NCBI GenBank assembly: GCA_963971575.1
Contig: OZ020611.1
Location: 228,152,260-228,216,259 of the forward strand
Length of the DNA stretch: 64,000 nt
Direction of reading: 5' to 3'
Origin: Liopterus haemorrhoidalis
Lineage: Eukaryota > Arthropoda > Insecta > Coleoptera > Dytiscidae
Shown: positions 11,101 through 26,100 of the stretch, piece after piece
Numbering within the stretch: the first letter of the stretch is position 1
Layout of the letters: each line of letters opens with the position of its first letter
The notes under the pieces: generated by a model
The model's input: the letters and a program-made list of their open reading frames with translations, nothing else
What the model was told of the DNA's origin: nothing
Databases searched by the model: none
Translations under genes and position numbers: made by a program

Positions 11101-14100
11101 TGGGATTCCGCGATCTAATCCGGAAAGTATCGCGGCAACCAGATTAGACAGCGCTCCAGTATCATCGCGTATAAGTATCCTTCTATACGTCTAGCGCAGA
11201 AGTGCCCAACCCGTAGCTCGCGAGCCACGTGTTGCTCGCGGCGACTTTTAATGTCGCTCATTTTGTCAACTCGGGCATGGATATTTGTATTGTCTAAAAA
11301 TTATTTGCTCTATAAAATACAATATCCCAGTTAATGGCCACAGTTGCTCAGACATTTCTTTTATAAATAGAAAGAAATAAAAACTTTAAGTCTAGGTATT
11401 CATTTGGACGATTATTTGTAAAAAAAGTTTTCGGTAAATTTTCTACCACGGTGCTCTTCGGGATGTAGTTCTCCAAATTGAGATAAATAAATATTCTGAA
11501 AATCTCGCTGAGCTAAAAAATAATTTTGAAATAAGATTTTCTGATTTTCGTAAAATTTAGTAATTGCTTCATTCATCTTAAATCCATTTGTTGATACTAA
11601 TATTTCTGAAATATCGAAACAGATTGCAAATATGATAAATAAAAATGCTACTGATTTAGAAATACAAATAATTAATTTTCAATCTGATTTATAATTAAAA
11701 ACAAGAATATCACGAACAGATTTTAGGACACTCGTAGATGAGAAAAAATATCCACTCTTAAAAGAAACTTTTCAAATGTTAAACTCAACAAACTGCTTTG
11801 GATCAACTTACCTTTACGAAAGTGGTTTTTCAATAATGAACTTGTTAAAATCAGATCTAGGATAACTAATAAACATCTGAATGACTGCATGAATTTATTA
11901 ATGCCCATATTTAATTTGTAATCTTCTTGATAAATAAAGTATTTTCTTTAACATATTACAAATTTTTATTATTTGTGCATTATTATATACATTTAAAATT
12001 GAAAAGCAAAATATATATGGGGCTCGCCTAAAATTTTTAAATTTCAATGTGGCTCTAGCCAAGTTAAAGGTTGGGCACCACTGGTCTAGCGTATATCTAG
12101 TTTAGTTATTAGTAATTAAATTAGTTTATTTGTTTCTATAAAATAGGTGTTTTTCCATACGTATATGCAAAAGGGTACAGTTAAACAAATAGCATGTATG
12201 ACAAGAAAAGAAGGAAAATGTTAACTCAAGATGGACCTAAAAGGGTTCGAATTTCTATTTCCCTTGAGAAAAAGATGGAAATTATTAGACAAATGAAAAG
12301 TGGGGGAAAACGTCCCGATGTCTGCAAGATTATGAATTTACCGCCTTCAACTATTACTACCATTATGAAAAATGGTGTGAAGTGTGAATTTTTACACAAT
12401 GCAGGATTTCGCAGGTATATAATAAGTGAAGGCGGCATGCTGAGTGTGTAGGACAAATTTTGCTTTGTAATAATTACGGCAAAATGAACGATATTTTTAA
12501 ACTAATTTATCGTCTGTTAATCTAAGAGCTTTAAAAATAAATTTTATGTTAAAATATTTTTTGTTAATTTTAATTCGAATACCTAATACCATTATTTAAG
12601 TTTCTAAATATGTGCAATATTTTTTTTATATAGCAAGGTTCATTAAGATTTTGAAAATTGCGCCTATGGCTTCCATTGGTTGTTTTAAGTCATATGCTCC
12701 GCCCCCTCTGGTTTCGTATACATAACACATAGAATGAAAATATAATTCCAACAATTCCAACTGGTTATTAAATTTACGCTCTTAATAATTAAATGCTACA
12801 TTTGGCAATAGAATTTTGATAAAATAATTTAAACAAAATAAAAATACTGGTAAATACAAACAGACTGGTAGCGAACCGTAGTTTGCAACTTAGGAAGCGA
12901 GAATGCTAACCATTAGACTACGGACATTTACTCGTTTACTGTGTTACATCACGAATTAAATTATTTACAAATTTTACTTTAAAACAAAAAAAATGCGTTA
13001 TTTTCCGAAAACATAATCTGATCACAAATTCCTGTTGTAATATTCCGGTTCACACAAATATACATTACTTAGAATTTTTTCAGATTTCTAGTTTAAACCA
13101 TCTGGGCTACAGGGTGGGGGACAATTTTTTTGTTTGCACAATTTTGGTGAAAATTGCATCAAAATAATTTATTTTGCAAAAATAAAATTTTGATCGTTAA
13201 TCCACCCTTTATCCACCGTTACCCTTTATGTCTATTGTTTATGTGCTTGGAACCTAACCCTATACCCTCACTATAAGTTAGGTTCAGTTTACGTCAGTTC
13301 GGTTTACGCCGGATCTCCTAGGAACGAAACTGCGGCGTTTATCGAGTACTACCTTTATTTTTATCTCTTTTTATTAAGGAAATAATCGATGTGAACATAA
13401 GTTTTGCCTCACCTTGTATATGTGAAATTAAAATAATTACATTTATAAGCTTTTTCTTCGTTTCCTTTGATTACGAAAAGATATTTTGGAGATTCTTTAC
13501 AAATCGATAGAAGGATTACTTGTAGAGTGGCAGGAATCAACGCCATCATCAGTAAAAATGGCCATATATTCTCTCGTCCTAATAGTTGTGGCAGGCTCAA
13601 CAATTCTGACAACGTCAGTGCTATCACTAAATTGAACACGTACATGGTGCTAATCTTGTAAAATAAAATGTTATTAAAATTATAATGATAGAAATATCCA
13701 CCTTTTAGCTCATTCTTAAAACTGGATACCCAAGCAATTTGTCGAAAAACAAATTCAAAACAATAGTGACAATAACGTTGACTGGAAAAGGGAGCAAGTC
13801 CGATTTTATGGGTTTCTGGACTTTAAATGAGTTGAGCTGTAAACTGTTGTCTTCTTTTCATTTTGTTGTTATTTTTCATTCGAATTATTAGAGAACATAC
13901 TACAGCTCGGAGCAAAACAAGCTAGTATACTAGCGTCGGCGAATCAACGCACTTACGTCACACGACGTAACAAACGATTGCATTGTTCCAGACAATACAC
14001 TCGTTTGTTACGTTGTGCGACGTAAGTGCGTTGATTCGCCGACGCTAGTATAGTATTCCATTTTGCAAATACAGTAGAAACCCGATTTCTAGTAGAAGCC

Positions 14101-17100
14101 GATGTGATAGAAGTTTAATAGAAGCTGTTGTACAGCTACGTACAACTATAGGATTTATGGTACGTGTAGGATACGGTGCGTTATGATTATTCGCATATAG
14201 GCCACTATATAGGTACAATAAGGTTTCTGAATGAATCCAAAAGTTGCGTTGTGAAGTGCATCGGCATCGTAATGCAAGAGGCACACACTCTTTGTTAACA
14301 TTCTTCTTCGTTTGTTTTGAATAGCCCTGCGTAATTTTTTTAAGGTTTCACAGCAACCTCGGTCACTAAAACTGGTCTAAGAAGTAAGACCAACCATTAG
14401 CTTATATCTGTTAAGTCTTAAATATATATTATATAGCTAAGATCAGTCCAGTACCGTATTTTAGTTGTCTTTGTTATCCTTAAGGAAATATATACACTGA
14501 CACTTGCACAATGCTCTGCTTTTACACAAATCACTAAACAAGTTCGAAGGGCTTTGTTCTCGTTAGTCTTCGACATATTTTCTAGCAGCTGAAGAGCTTC
14601 TGCGTTTTCATGTAGGTGTAGCCTGTCTTCGTGCTTCTTTGCAAACCTTTTGATTTCTTCTTCAACAATTAATATTCCCAAATTTCGATGAAGGTTGGCA
14701 TTTCTGACAAACCAAGGAGCGTTAGCCATTTCATGGAACACCTTATTTTGGACAGTTTGTATCTTACGTATATTTGTAATTTTTGCACATCCCCAAAGTT
14801 GTATTCCATACAGCCATGCTGGTCTAATAATTTGTTTGTAGATCAAAATTTTGTTATATAATGACAGTTTTAAATATTTATCAATAAGCCATTTGTATTG
14901 TGAGATTTTAATTTTAAACTCCTTCTCTTTCTTCTTAATATGTTCCTTCCACTTCAATTTGGCATCCAGAGTCATACCAATATATTTTGCAGTGTTTGCG
15001 TATGCGGTAATGGCTTCCTTAATTGTTATTGCTGGAGAGTTTCTCAGTCTTTCATTTTTAAAATTGATATGGATTTAATTTCATTTAATTTAATTTTCCA
15101 TTTTTTGGTCCATTCGTAAATGATATCACTAGCTGTTTATATTTTTTGGTGGAGAATATATCTATTTTACCTATTGCCAATAATACTGAATCATCCGCGA
15201 ATGTAGCTAATTTCACCTGATTCACTTTTGGAATATCACTGGTGTAGAGTACATACAGGACAGGTCCAAGGACACTCCCTTGTGGCACTCCTGATTGAAT
15301 TTCTTTCAGTTCTGAATAGGCCTCTTCTTGTTACCTTCCCGATCGATGCACGTCGTGAGCCGAGGCTTTTGAGCTTTTTTATACCTGTGTTGCAAAAATC
15401 TCCCACCAGTTGTCCTGTGTATTTTTTGACGGTATGCTTGACCTCGTCGTCACTTGAAAACCTTTTTCCACTCATAGACTCCTTGAGAGAGGTGAGATGT
15501 AAAATTCTACATTGTGGACATGCCTCGTACCTTCTAGATCTGGTAACTTTAGCGATATTTGTATTGTAAATTGATCCACAATGTGAACTTGTATTTAGGT
15601 TTCAAGAGCGTACATTAATGATTGATAGGTGTTTGAATTTAGCGCGTTGTTGTGTTGGTAATTTTCATCCCTAGCTGTACATGACGCATTTAACCATAAA
15701 CGTACATTAGATATTTTTGACATTTTAATATTTATTTTGACGTTTTTATCAGTTTCCAGCTCAAGCCCATAAGCCCCCTCCAGGGTGCGCGCCTGCTAAA
15801 AGGTGAATTGTATGAAAATTAAAAATACCAGAGATGATCAATAAATAAAAGTTCTCAACTGAATGACTGTAAACAACATGGAAATTTAATTTTTGTCAGT
15901 GAAATCGAATATGTATTCGATCATAATTTGTTGGGAAAATTCGCCCCTTTATTCCTTAGGAAATATAGCTTTTATTTTTAGACTTGATTGAATATAACCT
16001 AACTTTTTTGACATTTGTAAACAAATAACAGGGAACACAGCAAATTTCCCAACTAGCATAAAATGCTTTATAAAAATTATATAAAAATTTTTGCAGCAAT
16101 ATTATAAAACTGAGAACTTTATAATTCAGCAACAAGATTGTCTATCGAGCAGCAAAAAAACACTTAGTGCCGGTTTTACAATTCATGGTTACCTGTTGGT
16201 TAGCTCAAATCAATGGCTAACAACATACGACATATTCGCAATATAATAATTACCATAAGTTTCCACGGTAACCACTAGCCAGATACTTCACGGCCGATTA
16301 TAAAACTAGCCGTTAAACTTCCAAAATAAGCCCAGGTTTATAAAACCTTTTGGATATATTAATATTCCATGTGCAACATTTTAATAATCTAATGGCACTC
16401 TTTGGAAAAGTTCTTAAAATAGTTATAAAATAAACAATTAAACATTTATAAAGCTTTTTAATAAGTTATATAGCAGAAACTTTTTATTTGTTATATTTAT
16501 ACCTAATTGAATATATATTATGAACCAAAGCGTTAAAAGTAATTGGTTCATTTAGCTGATGGCATCGTTTCTATCTGTTGAAAACTCGCTGTTAAATTAG
16601 CTGTTCTATTTGGTCGTGCAAACCAGCTACAATAGTCTTTTTTAGTCGAAATCTTGAAAAACTAAAATTCTTCGTTCTATAATTTCGAAATTATTTGGTC
16701 TAGGGCAGCGGTTTCCAAAGTGGAAAGCGCGCCCCCCTAGGGGAGCGTGCAAGATTCACCAAGGGGTCGCGGGTTAGTTGCAAATGACTTTTTTTTTTCG
16801 ATCGTTATGTAGCAACTAATAAAACTCAATCCAATAGTTTTTATTTCAACGCACGGGAACTAAAAATATTCAAGATGACAAATTTGATGTTTTAGAATTT
16901 AAAAAATAATTATTGCATTGAAAAAAATAAACAACATAAAGCTCTATTTATAGAACACTTACGAAATTTAAAACAATATTTAATATTAATTATATTATTA
17001 ATATTATTTAATATTAAATTTTAAGCAATAATTATCGACATGTTGACATTGATTATAAGTAGGTACATTAATCTAGTAATTAAAATATTTAGTGTCAATA

Positions 17101-20100
17101 ATTTAATTACTCGATTAATAAATGTACCTATTTATAAACAATGTCAGCATGTTGATAGAATTACATTTAAAATCATACCATTGAGTAAAGGATTCCACAC
17201 ACCAAAGCGGCCGCGGTGGCGGCCGCGGTGGCGGCCGCGGTGGCGATAATGCAGCGGCCTAACGCAACCTATACAATACAATGAGACCACGCACATACAA
17301 GCGTTCCGCTATCTGAGAACGCCACCGACTGCAGCGTTCAGTCTAGCGATCACCAAACACTGGCGGCCAAACTCGACAAGTTGCGTTAGGCCGCGCGATA
17401 TTCATTGTTTATATACCACAGAGTGAATATATTTAAGAAAATAATGTCGAAAATAGATAATTTAACAGAAAAAAATCATAGATCAGTAAAGGATCATTTA
17501 ATTTTGTATGACTTAGCACATCCTGATTACAAGAATATTAGGAAAACAAATAAAGTGTGGGACGAAATAGGAAAAGTTTTGGAAATTGATAGTAAAGTCT
17601 GTTCCAAACGATTAGGCGGAACTAGATTTTGCAATCTAGTTACTTTCATCGTTTAAATAATGCTTTTCAGCCGTTTTGTTTAAGCTTTGTAAATCATACT
17701 TGCAACAAACATTTTTTGGTTAAGGTTAATATCATTTTAAAATGTCATTTTCTTTATATTTTAATTTTTTGTGTCATTCTTGATACAAATATCCCATTTA
17801 TTTATTTTTTGTCATTAAAATATGTAAGAAAATTAATTTAAGTTTGACATATGTCATTCGTTTCCATGGTTTCATTGTTGGAATTTTAAATTTTGACATT
17901 CCAACGTGAAAAATGAAATAACCCAAGCAAGGTCCCTTTTCGTGACAACCTAAAAGAACGAAATTCCCATTTAGTGCCGCCTAACCGTTTGAAACAGACT
18001 GTAAGTAGATTATTATTTTTCCTCTACATACAATTAATTATTCTATTGTATTCTCGCAATCAATATTATCATACAACTATATACCGTGATTCACTAACTG
18101 ATCGCTACCGCTACCGCCACTCCCACCGCGTTAGTGTGAGGAGACCTGATCGCTAGTCGTATCGCTACCGTGGTCGCTACCGTGGCCGCCAACCGCGGCT
18201 GGTTTGGTGTGTAGAATCCTTTAGGCTACTTTTTCATTACATTTTGTAACGTACAATATATTAGTTTATAATAGTTTGTATTTTATTATGTTCTCTCTTT
18301 TCCACTTAGATCAACTGATGAAGATAAATAAATTTATCGAAACCGGTTTTGAATTTTCAATAATTTGATGTTTTAATTTTATGACCTAAAATTCCGGAAA
18401 AATAAACCAACTCCAGTAAATACTAGATATATTCGAGGTCGTCAACGTATACATTTTCTATGTTAAGTTGTTTGGTTACAATTCTTACCGTACAGACAGA
18501 CAAACAGATAGATAGACAGACAGACAGGGACTTTAAAGGTTAGACGTTATAAGGGTTTTTTGGTGGTCCTACCTACAAAATCCTAAAAAATCAAAGTCTT
18601 AATATTTTTTTCGTTCTGAGTTTAAACCATATTTATTAATCAACCATGATATGTCATTATTTTTAAGGTTAAAACTTACAGCTCCTCTTAAATGATCTGG
18701 AGATATCTCTATTAAATACATGATACATACTCCAGCATTTATTGCAGCATTAGCACCGAGGACGAATCGACCGATTATTAAGGGTGTAACATTATTAACA
18801 AGTAGAACACACATCCCTTCAAGAAGAGCTCCGATCAACACTAGTATATTGTTGAACATCAATCCATTTTTTCTCCCGATCCTGTAAAAATAATATTTAT
18901 AAGCATTGTATGATAAAGAGTTACATTTATTAAATGCGCAGGGCTCTACTAATAACATACTTCTTTGCAATTAAACCAGAAAATAAACCTCCAACGATTC
19001 CTCCAAGACAAAATGCAGCTATCACAATAGACCAGACAAGTTTAACGGCGAACTCAGATAAGCCATGGCTCTCTATTATCCAAATCTTAATAACCTATAA
19101 ATAAAATTATCTTCGTTATTATCATATGCAATTATTGTTATACCGTGTGTGCAACGAAACACCGAACATAGCAATTTAACATGGGACTTTAAATAAGTGC
19201 GAAAATTGGCTCTTCTGTACTTTTTAGAGCAAAAATGCAAGAAAAAAAAAGTTATTTAAAATTAATTTTTATTATTATAAAGCCATAATTTGGTGCCATA
19301 GATATTCTATGCACCAGATATTGCGAAAATAAAATATGATGTTTTCGTCAAAATTCAGATAGCCGTGGGAATAAAATTTGAATTTAGTTCTATTCCAAAT
19401 ATCAACTCCTTTCACATCTTCGGACCAGAGAAATCGCATCACTGCTCGTTGTTCCCTGGTGCAAACCGCTAGCAGAGCGGTCACGATAACACTGTAACCG
19501 CAGGAAGCCAAATGACGCGGTTGGGGTCAAATGGTGCACACGTCACTACAGTCGATTCACGGTAAGTTCATCGAAAATCAATTTATCGAAAGCAAATTCA
19601 TCGAAAATCAATTCATCGAAAACGAGTTAATCGAAAACGATTTCATGGAAAACGAGTTCATCGAAAGCAAATTCATCGAAAATCAATTCATCGAATGATC
19701 AATTCATCGAACCGTCAATTCATTGAAAACAAATATTTTGTAAATATTTGAGAGGAATGCCTAGGGGATACATTTTTCAGTGTTATTTTTAATCTCCCTT
19801 GTCCTTTATATATAAAAATGTCTAATAATAATTATAATAAATAATACAGTAATCCCCCGAGATACGTAATTAATGCAGACCGTAGACTTTTACGTAAGTC
19901 GAATTGTAATTTTTATAAAGGAACAAAAGAAATATAAACTACATAAATACGTATATAAAAGAAACAAGACAAAAAATTGTTGAAAATAATATCAAATTGT
20001 TTATGATGAGCTGTCATCACCATAGCAACCGATGTAGATTGTTATATAAACAAGTAGTGTTTCAATAAATAAGTTTATATGTCAAGTGCAGATTATTCAA

Positions 20101-23100
20101 CATTTATATTATTTAAGAATAACAAAAATAAACTGAAATTCATTTACATATACTATTCTATATGTACATAACATACATACAAATAGCAAATAATTCTTTG
20201 TAAAATTGTATGTTACTATACTCAAAAAAATTCCATTTTTTGAAATTTTCATTTTATGTAACTGCGAATTTACGTAAGCCGCGTGTTAGGTATCTCGGGG
20301 GATTATTGTATAACAATATTAATGGTACTTGTTTTGTTATCTGTCACCACATTTTTAATATATAATTTTTGCAAATTTAAATTAAGTTTTAGTGAGATCA
20401 TTTTTGGTGCATATTTGAGGTTAATCAAAGAATCAAAGAATATATATTTTTTTAAACCATATAAAAAATTTTATGCAATTATTTCTTAGTATGTCTACTT
20501 TTATTGACCACTGCTTTTCTGACTTTCCGATCCCCTGTCAAATATTTACAAAACATTTTTTTTTCGCTGAATTGATCATTCGATGAATTGATTTTCGATG
20601 AATTTGCTTTCGATGAACTTGTTTTCGATGAACTCGTTTTCGATAAACTCGTTTTCGATTAATTGATTTTCGATGAATTTACTTTCGATAAATTGATTTT
20701 CGATGAACTCGTCGGATACCCTACAGTCTTACCAACCCTAATGCCGGGTTTACATTGGTAGAGTAAAAGAGCTATTAACTAGCGCAAGTAACTAGAAACT
20801 AGTTACTATCCCTGTGTAAACAGTTGACAATGTGACTAGTAGAGTACTAGCTTCTAGTAGTTGGGCTAGGAAAGCAGCTAGCTCGTCGACGTGTTTACTA
20901 GCTACTTTCTATTCCCCCACTACGCAAAATTGACTGATTTCAAATTGGTGGCAAGCGGTAACCTGTCATAAAAAATAGAGAAAAAAAAAACATTAGGTAA
21001 GTTATAATTTATTTACATAAATTGCGTAACATTGATTTATTAATTGATATAATATTTATTTATGTGGCCCCGAGCTAAGAGCTCTTTTCCACTAAAAATA
21101 CATAATATTTACAATTGTTACTGTATATATACAACTTATATCTAAATTATATCACAGGAAAAAAATAAAATAAAAAATAACCTGTTAAAATGTATGGGAA
21201 TGTAGTTAAGCTTCTGGTATTAAGTAATGTTATTAATTGATGATTTCTTTTCAAATAAAGCGTTAATTCCAATTTTATTCTTGTTGGAATCGCATCCCTC
21301 ATTAGTGAATCAGTTCGTTGTATTAATGGACTAACTAAATTTAATAGCCTATTAAAATCATCTGGTGTCATTCTTAAACACAGTCTGTACTCTTTTTGAT
21401 CTTCCACGGCTAATTCACAAAATAGAAGGGCTAATGCGCCATGGGTAGCTCTTTTATCAATCCATTTTTTAACCCATTTTCGTTTAGGCTTATATTCTGT
21501 ACCGATTTCTTCAATAAGACGATCAGTTATTTTGCTCCACAAGAAATGATGTAATAAAAAATACCATTTTTTTAATTGCATCACGCCGGCGACGATGTAT
21601 ATTCATATTCATAATCTATAATTGATGAAAGTCAAATGTGGTTTGACACTTACTATCCAGAAAATAAGATAGTGTGCCAATTATGTACGAACACTCCACT
21701 ATCCCGAAAATAAGATAGTAGAGTAAAGCACGTAGTACTTGCGCTAGTTACTAGCAATTTTACTCTACCAATGTAAACCCGGTATAAGCATACATGCGCA
21801 GAAGGCAGTATGACAACCTTAAAGGTGTGTTATGGCGAAAGTGTAGATATTTTTTAACTCCTTCCTGTAATTATACCTATGAAATTCTAAATAGAAAAAT
21901 GATTTATTTCTCACTCTGTTAGGGACATTAAGAACTCCACTATTAAAACCATGTTGTAAACCAGATCCCATAGATGCTACAGCTACAGCTAGGATTAGAT
22001 GACCTGATACACCCTGAAAATATAAAAGTTCACTGACTAATTAACGAAAATATAAAGTATAGCTTGTTTCTTTGGTTTAAGAACGATTTTGAATTCAAGT
22101 AACTTTTACCATTTAAGTAAGGATTTTGATCATTTTGTTTAGAAAAAACCCACTTAAAATCTTTAAAAAATTTACGTGAAGTGTGAATTTTCACACATTT
22201 CAGGGTTTTGTAGGTATTTAGTCAGTGAATGATGATTATTAGAAGGCCAAACAATGAATGCCTGTCACTACATAACACAATTAGAAGTGTTTTAAATCCT
22301 TTAAATCAATAGGCACGACAAGAAATTTGCAGTTCGATTTTTTCTACCGTGTATCATATACTTCTAATAATAATACCATAACATATATATATTTTAACGC
22401 ATTTTTTTTTTTTTTTTGTATAATTGTATAATTATCATTCAAATCCAGACCTGGCAATACTGCGGGCGATCTTTTATCACGCAAAAGCAAACGTCTACAG
22501 AGATATTGTTTATATTACGACTATATGAAAAACGAACAGATTCTCTACTAGAAATGGAATCCCAGTAACTAGCCAGTTATTTCTTTATTTTCCTAGTCGA
22601 TATTTGCAAAATAAATTTACGTATCTCTTCTCATGTATCCACATATATGCAAATATATTTTTTTAATTTTAGCTAAGATATTAAACGAAAATCTTAATAC
22701 TTGACAAAATTTACTCAAAATGAAATTATTTCAAAAATCAATTACCGTTCCTTAAATTGCACTTAAAGAGCTTACATTTAATATATCCACAATAATACTT
22801 AAATTAAAAAAAAAAACAATAACACAAAAATTAATATTTTCCCAAAACGAAACGGATAAAAAATTCCTCTCGTACATTTCCGGTTCATAGCAATATATAT
22901 TGCTTAGAATTTTTTCAGATTTTTAATTTAACCCCTTAGGGTTAAAAGGTGTATTATCTGTCCCATTTTGTAATACGGAACTAACAGTAAAAATTCATTT
23001 TTTATGTTGTATATTGACAATACATTCATAATATTGTAATAGTATTGGTTCACACGGATAGGTCAAAATCTGTTTACACCACAACAGTCACCAAAGTAAC

Positions 23101-26100
23101 CAGATCTAGTTTCGTATTACAAATTGAGACGGATTATAACACTGATGTTTTAGTACTTTTTTGGAAAAAATCGTAGAATAAAAAAAAAACACTTCCCGTT
23201 CCTTTATCTACGTTATTCTTTTGATACCACACATTAAATTTTAAAACAATATATATTTTTTTTTGACGACACAAAAAAAAACAATATTTTGCGAAAAACA
23301 ATTTGATTAAAATTTCCTGTTGAATTATTCCGGTTAACATCAATGTGCATTATTGAGATTTTTTTCAAATTTTTAGTTCAACCCCTCTGGGAGATAGGTC
23401 GGGAGACAAACGTTTTTTGCCATTATATTGAAAAAAAATAAAATAAAAAAAAGATTTTTGAAAAATAAAATATGTTTGTGCATCCACGCATTAAGAGGTT
23501 TCATTTCATACCCCACTCAAAATTTTAAAAAATATTTATTTTTCCATTAAATACATATTTGTTTATATTTATCCCGCGCTGTATTTTTTTGAACTCTCTA
23601 TAGTTTTCTTATATGTGGGTCAAAAAGTTGTATAAGTATGCCAAATTTCAACTTTCTATATTGGACAGTTTGAGTACAATTTCTACCTGACAGACAGACA
23701 GCCACATGAGTGACGTTATAAGGATTTTTTGGTGGTAATACCTACAAAACCCTAAAAAGAACTCATGACAACTTAGGAAAATGAAAATTCCAGTTAGTTC
23801 CTTTTAATCGTTTGGAATAGCCTAGAGCAGGGGTTCTTAAACTTATGTAGTCCGAGGACCCCCCACTTGAACAACATTTTTTGCGAACCTCATCTCCACC
23901 CTAGGCATTTTACCTCGTTCTTGAGACTTAATTTCTGTCTCAGTAATCTTATAGGCACTAGGTTATAATAAATTTTGGTAAAAATATATCGCTGGTTATT
24001 TTAATAAATGATCTTGCGCATTTATAGAGATGAACATTTTTATTATCATTACGAATAAAAAACATAAAATGAATGAAAATAGTATTAAAAAGAATTAGAA
24101 AAGTTACAAATTATAATACGTTAAGCTCATACAAACATTTCTTGGTCAAATATTGGTCAAAATAGATCTTATTATAATATGTTTTCTGTAAATAATTTGC
24201 AATTGAATAAAAATAATTAAATTTTTCCTAATTATTGTTTAGTTATGTCAATAACTAGTTAGGTAACAACAAATACAAAAAGTCCTGAACATGTAGGATT
24301 TTTATTAAATGAGTTATTTGAATAAAAGCGAAAAGTTGGGGGATGTAAAGTTAATGTCAAAATTGTTTCGCGGACCCCCGGGAATGGCTACGCGGAACCC
24401 CAGGGGCCCGCGGATAATAGTTTAAGAACCGCTGGCCTAGAGATTATATATCGTCGGCTGAAAATAATAAGGTTGTATGAGACATTTTTTGTCAAATGCA
24501 CTTTTCAATACTATAGACTTGTCACGTAACCTACTTGTTCCAATAATTTCCATATTTCCATAAATATTAAAAAGAATAAAACAAGGTCTTGAAGACTTGT
24601 TAAATATATTTAGAGATATTAAGGTTTCAACAAATAAAAATCGGTTACCAGAAAATAAGGCCTACTATGGATAAATCTTATTATGAAACAATATTGCCAA
24701 GAAAGTAAATCTCAAGAAAATAATAAAAATACAATTTATTTCGTTTAGTTTTTTTTGTTTCGAATGTTTCAGTTTCAGTTCAAATTATCTTAATTTATCT
24801 TAATTTTTTGTAATATTAGTGTTTAATTGTTATTATTATCTGTCTCAATTTGTAATACGAAACTAACAGGAAAACTTCATTTTTTATGTTGTGTATTTAA
24901 AATATCATCTTAGGGTGGTAATTCTGAAGTAACACCTTTCAAAATATTTGACAATTCATAATTGACATTAAATTGTATGTCAACTTACTAACACAAATTG
25001 TATAAAACACTAATTGACAAGTATTTGAAATATATTTTAGGCAACCAGAACAGAAAATATGAATAAGCGAAATAAGATGAATTAAATATTTGTATATAAT
25101 TCAACATATTAGACATGTCACTCACAATTTTGACATGTCAATTTCGTATCTGACATGTAGTTTTTGAGTGAATATAACCTCAGTATAATGAAACTTCACA
25201 AAAAATGTAAAAGCCAGATTTACAAGTTTACATGGTTTCAAAAAAGTCTATTTACACCACAACAGTCACCAAAGTAACCAGATTTAGTTTCGTATTACAA
25301 ATTGAGACAGATTATACAGTCTGTTTCAAACGCTTAGGCGGAACTAGATTTTGCAATTTAGTTACTTTCATCGCTTAAATCGTGCTTTTCGGCCGTTTTG
25401 TTTAAGCTTTGTAAATCATACTTACAATAAACATTTTTGGTTAAGGTTAAAATCATTTTAAAATGTCATTTTCTTTATATTTTGATTTTATGTGTAATTC
25501 TTAATACAAATTTCCCATTTATTTATTTTTTTGTCATTAAAATATATAAAAAAATAATTTAATTTTGACATAGGTCATTCGTTTCCATGGTTTCATTGTT
25601 GTAATTTTAAATTTTGACATTCCAACGGGAAAAATGAAATAACCCAAGAAAGGTCCCTTGTCGTGACAACTTAAAAGAACGAAATTACCATTTAGTTCCG
25701 CCTAAGCGTTTGAAACAGACTGTATTTTGCAAGCATATTGTTTAATTTGTGTTATTTAGGGCCGCTTTTACAAACCTCGGATACGTAGCGGTATAACTAT
25801 CTAAGGTATAAGTTTATTCCAATGTTTATTCCAACGTTCGCTTTTACAATGCATTTTTTATTCTCGGATAGTTATCCATGGTTTTATTGTAAATAAAATA
25901 AAGTTGGTATAGTTTGACACATAAACTGACATATTAGAAATGTCATATTTTAAATTGACATTACTATTAACAACACATTTGAACATGTTTGGAGAAATAT
26001 TGGGAGATGTCGAAATATTAGACACAGATAATTATTTTATTGTGATATATCTACCGCGTTAGTGTCAGCCTCTCGTGTGCAAATATTCATAAAACCGCCC

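Larger units (their letters stand above)
11008..13354 (+). mobile_element. pogo/Tigger-type element with nested insertions
   Basis: The left end, CAGGTAGAATTCGATATACA, is an imperfect inverted match of the right end, which reads CGATAAACGCCGCAG and GGTAGTACT on the other strand. The left end repeats GGTTCGATATACGCC. It contains the hAT element 11197-12083, a pogo transposase start at 12194 and a beta repeat that interrupts that frame at 12373. It lies in intron 5 of copy A. Confidence 0.62.
17186..18223 (+). mobile_element. PIF/Harbinger-type element with MADF fragment
   Basis: Inverted ends TAAAGGATTC(C/T)ACACACCAAA. The left subterminal zone has three tandem GGTGGCGGCCGC units (17210-17245). 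The right zone has repeated CGCTACCG and CCGTGG words. It contains a MADF start and a TA-MITE inserted in it. GC content at the ends is far above the surroundings. Confidence 0.72.

Noticed and set aside
14045..14284. 79-codon minus-strand frame and similar short frames in introns
   Set aside because: No conserved motif, no splice partners, overlapping a MITE end; treated as chance frames.
17040..17249. Frame ending RWRPRWRPRWR
   Set aside because: Produced by the 12-bp GC-rich array at a transposon end; no start context or family match.
19561..19735. Regular repeat spacing reminiscent of a CRISPR array
   Set aside because: Units are contiguous without unique spacers, are inverted at 20565-20715, and the genome is eukaryotic.
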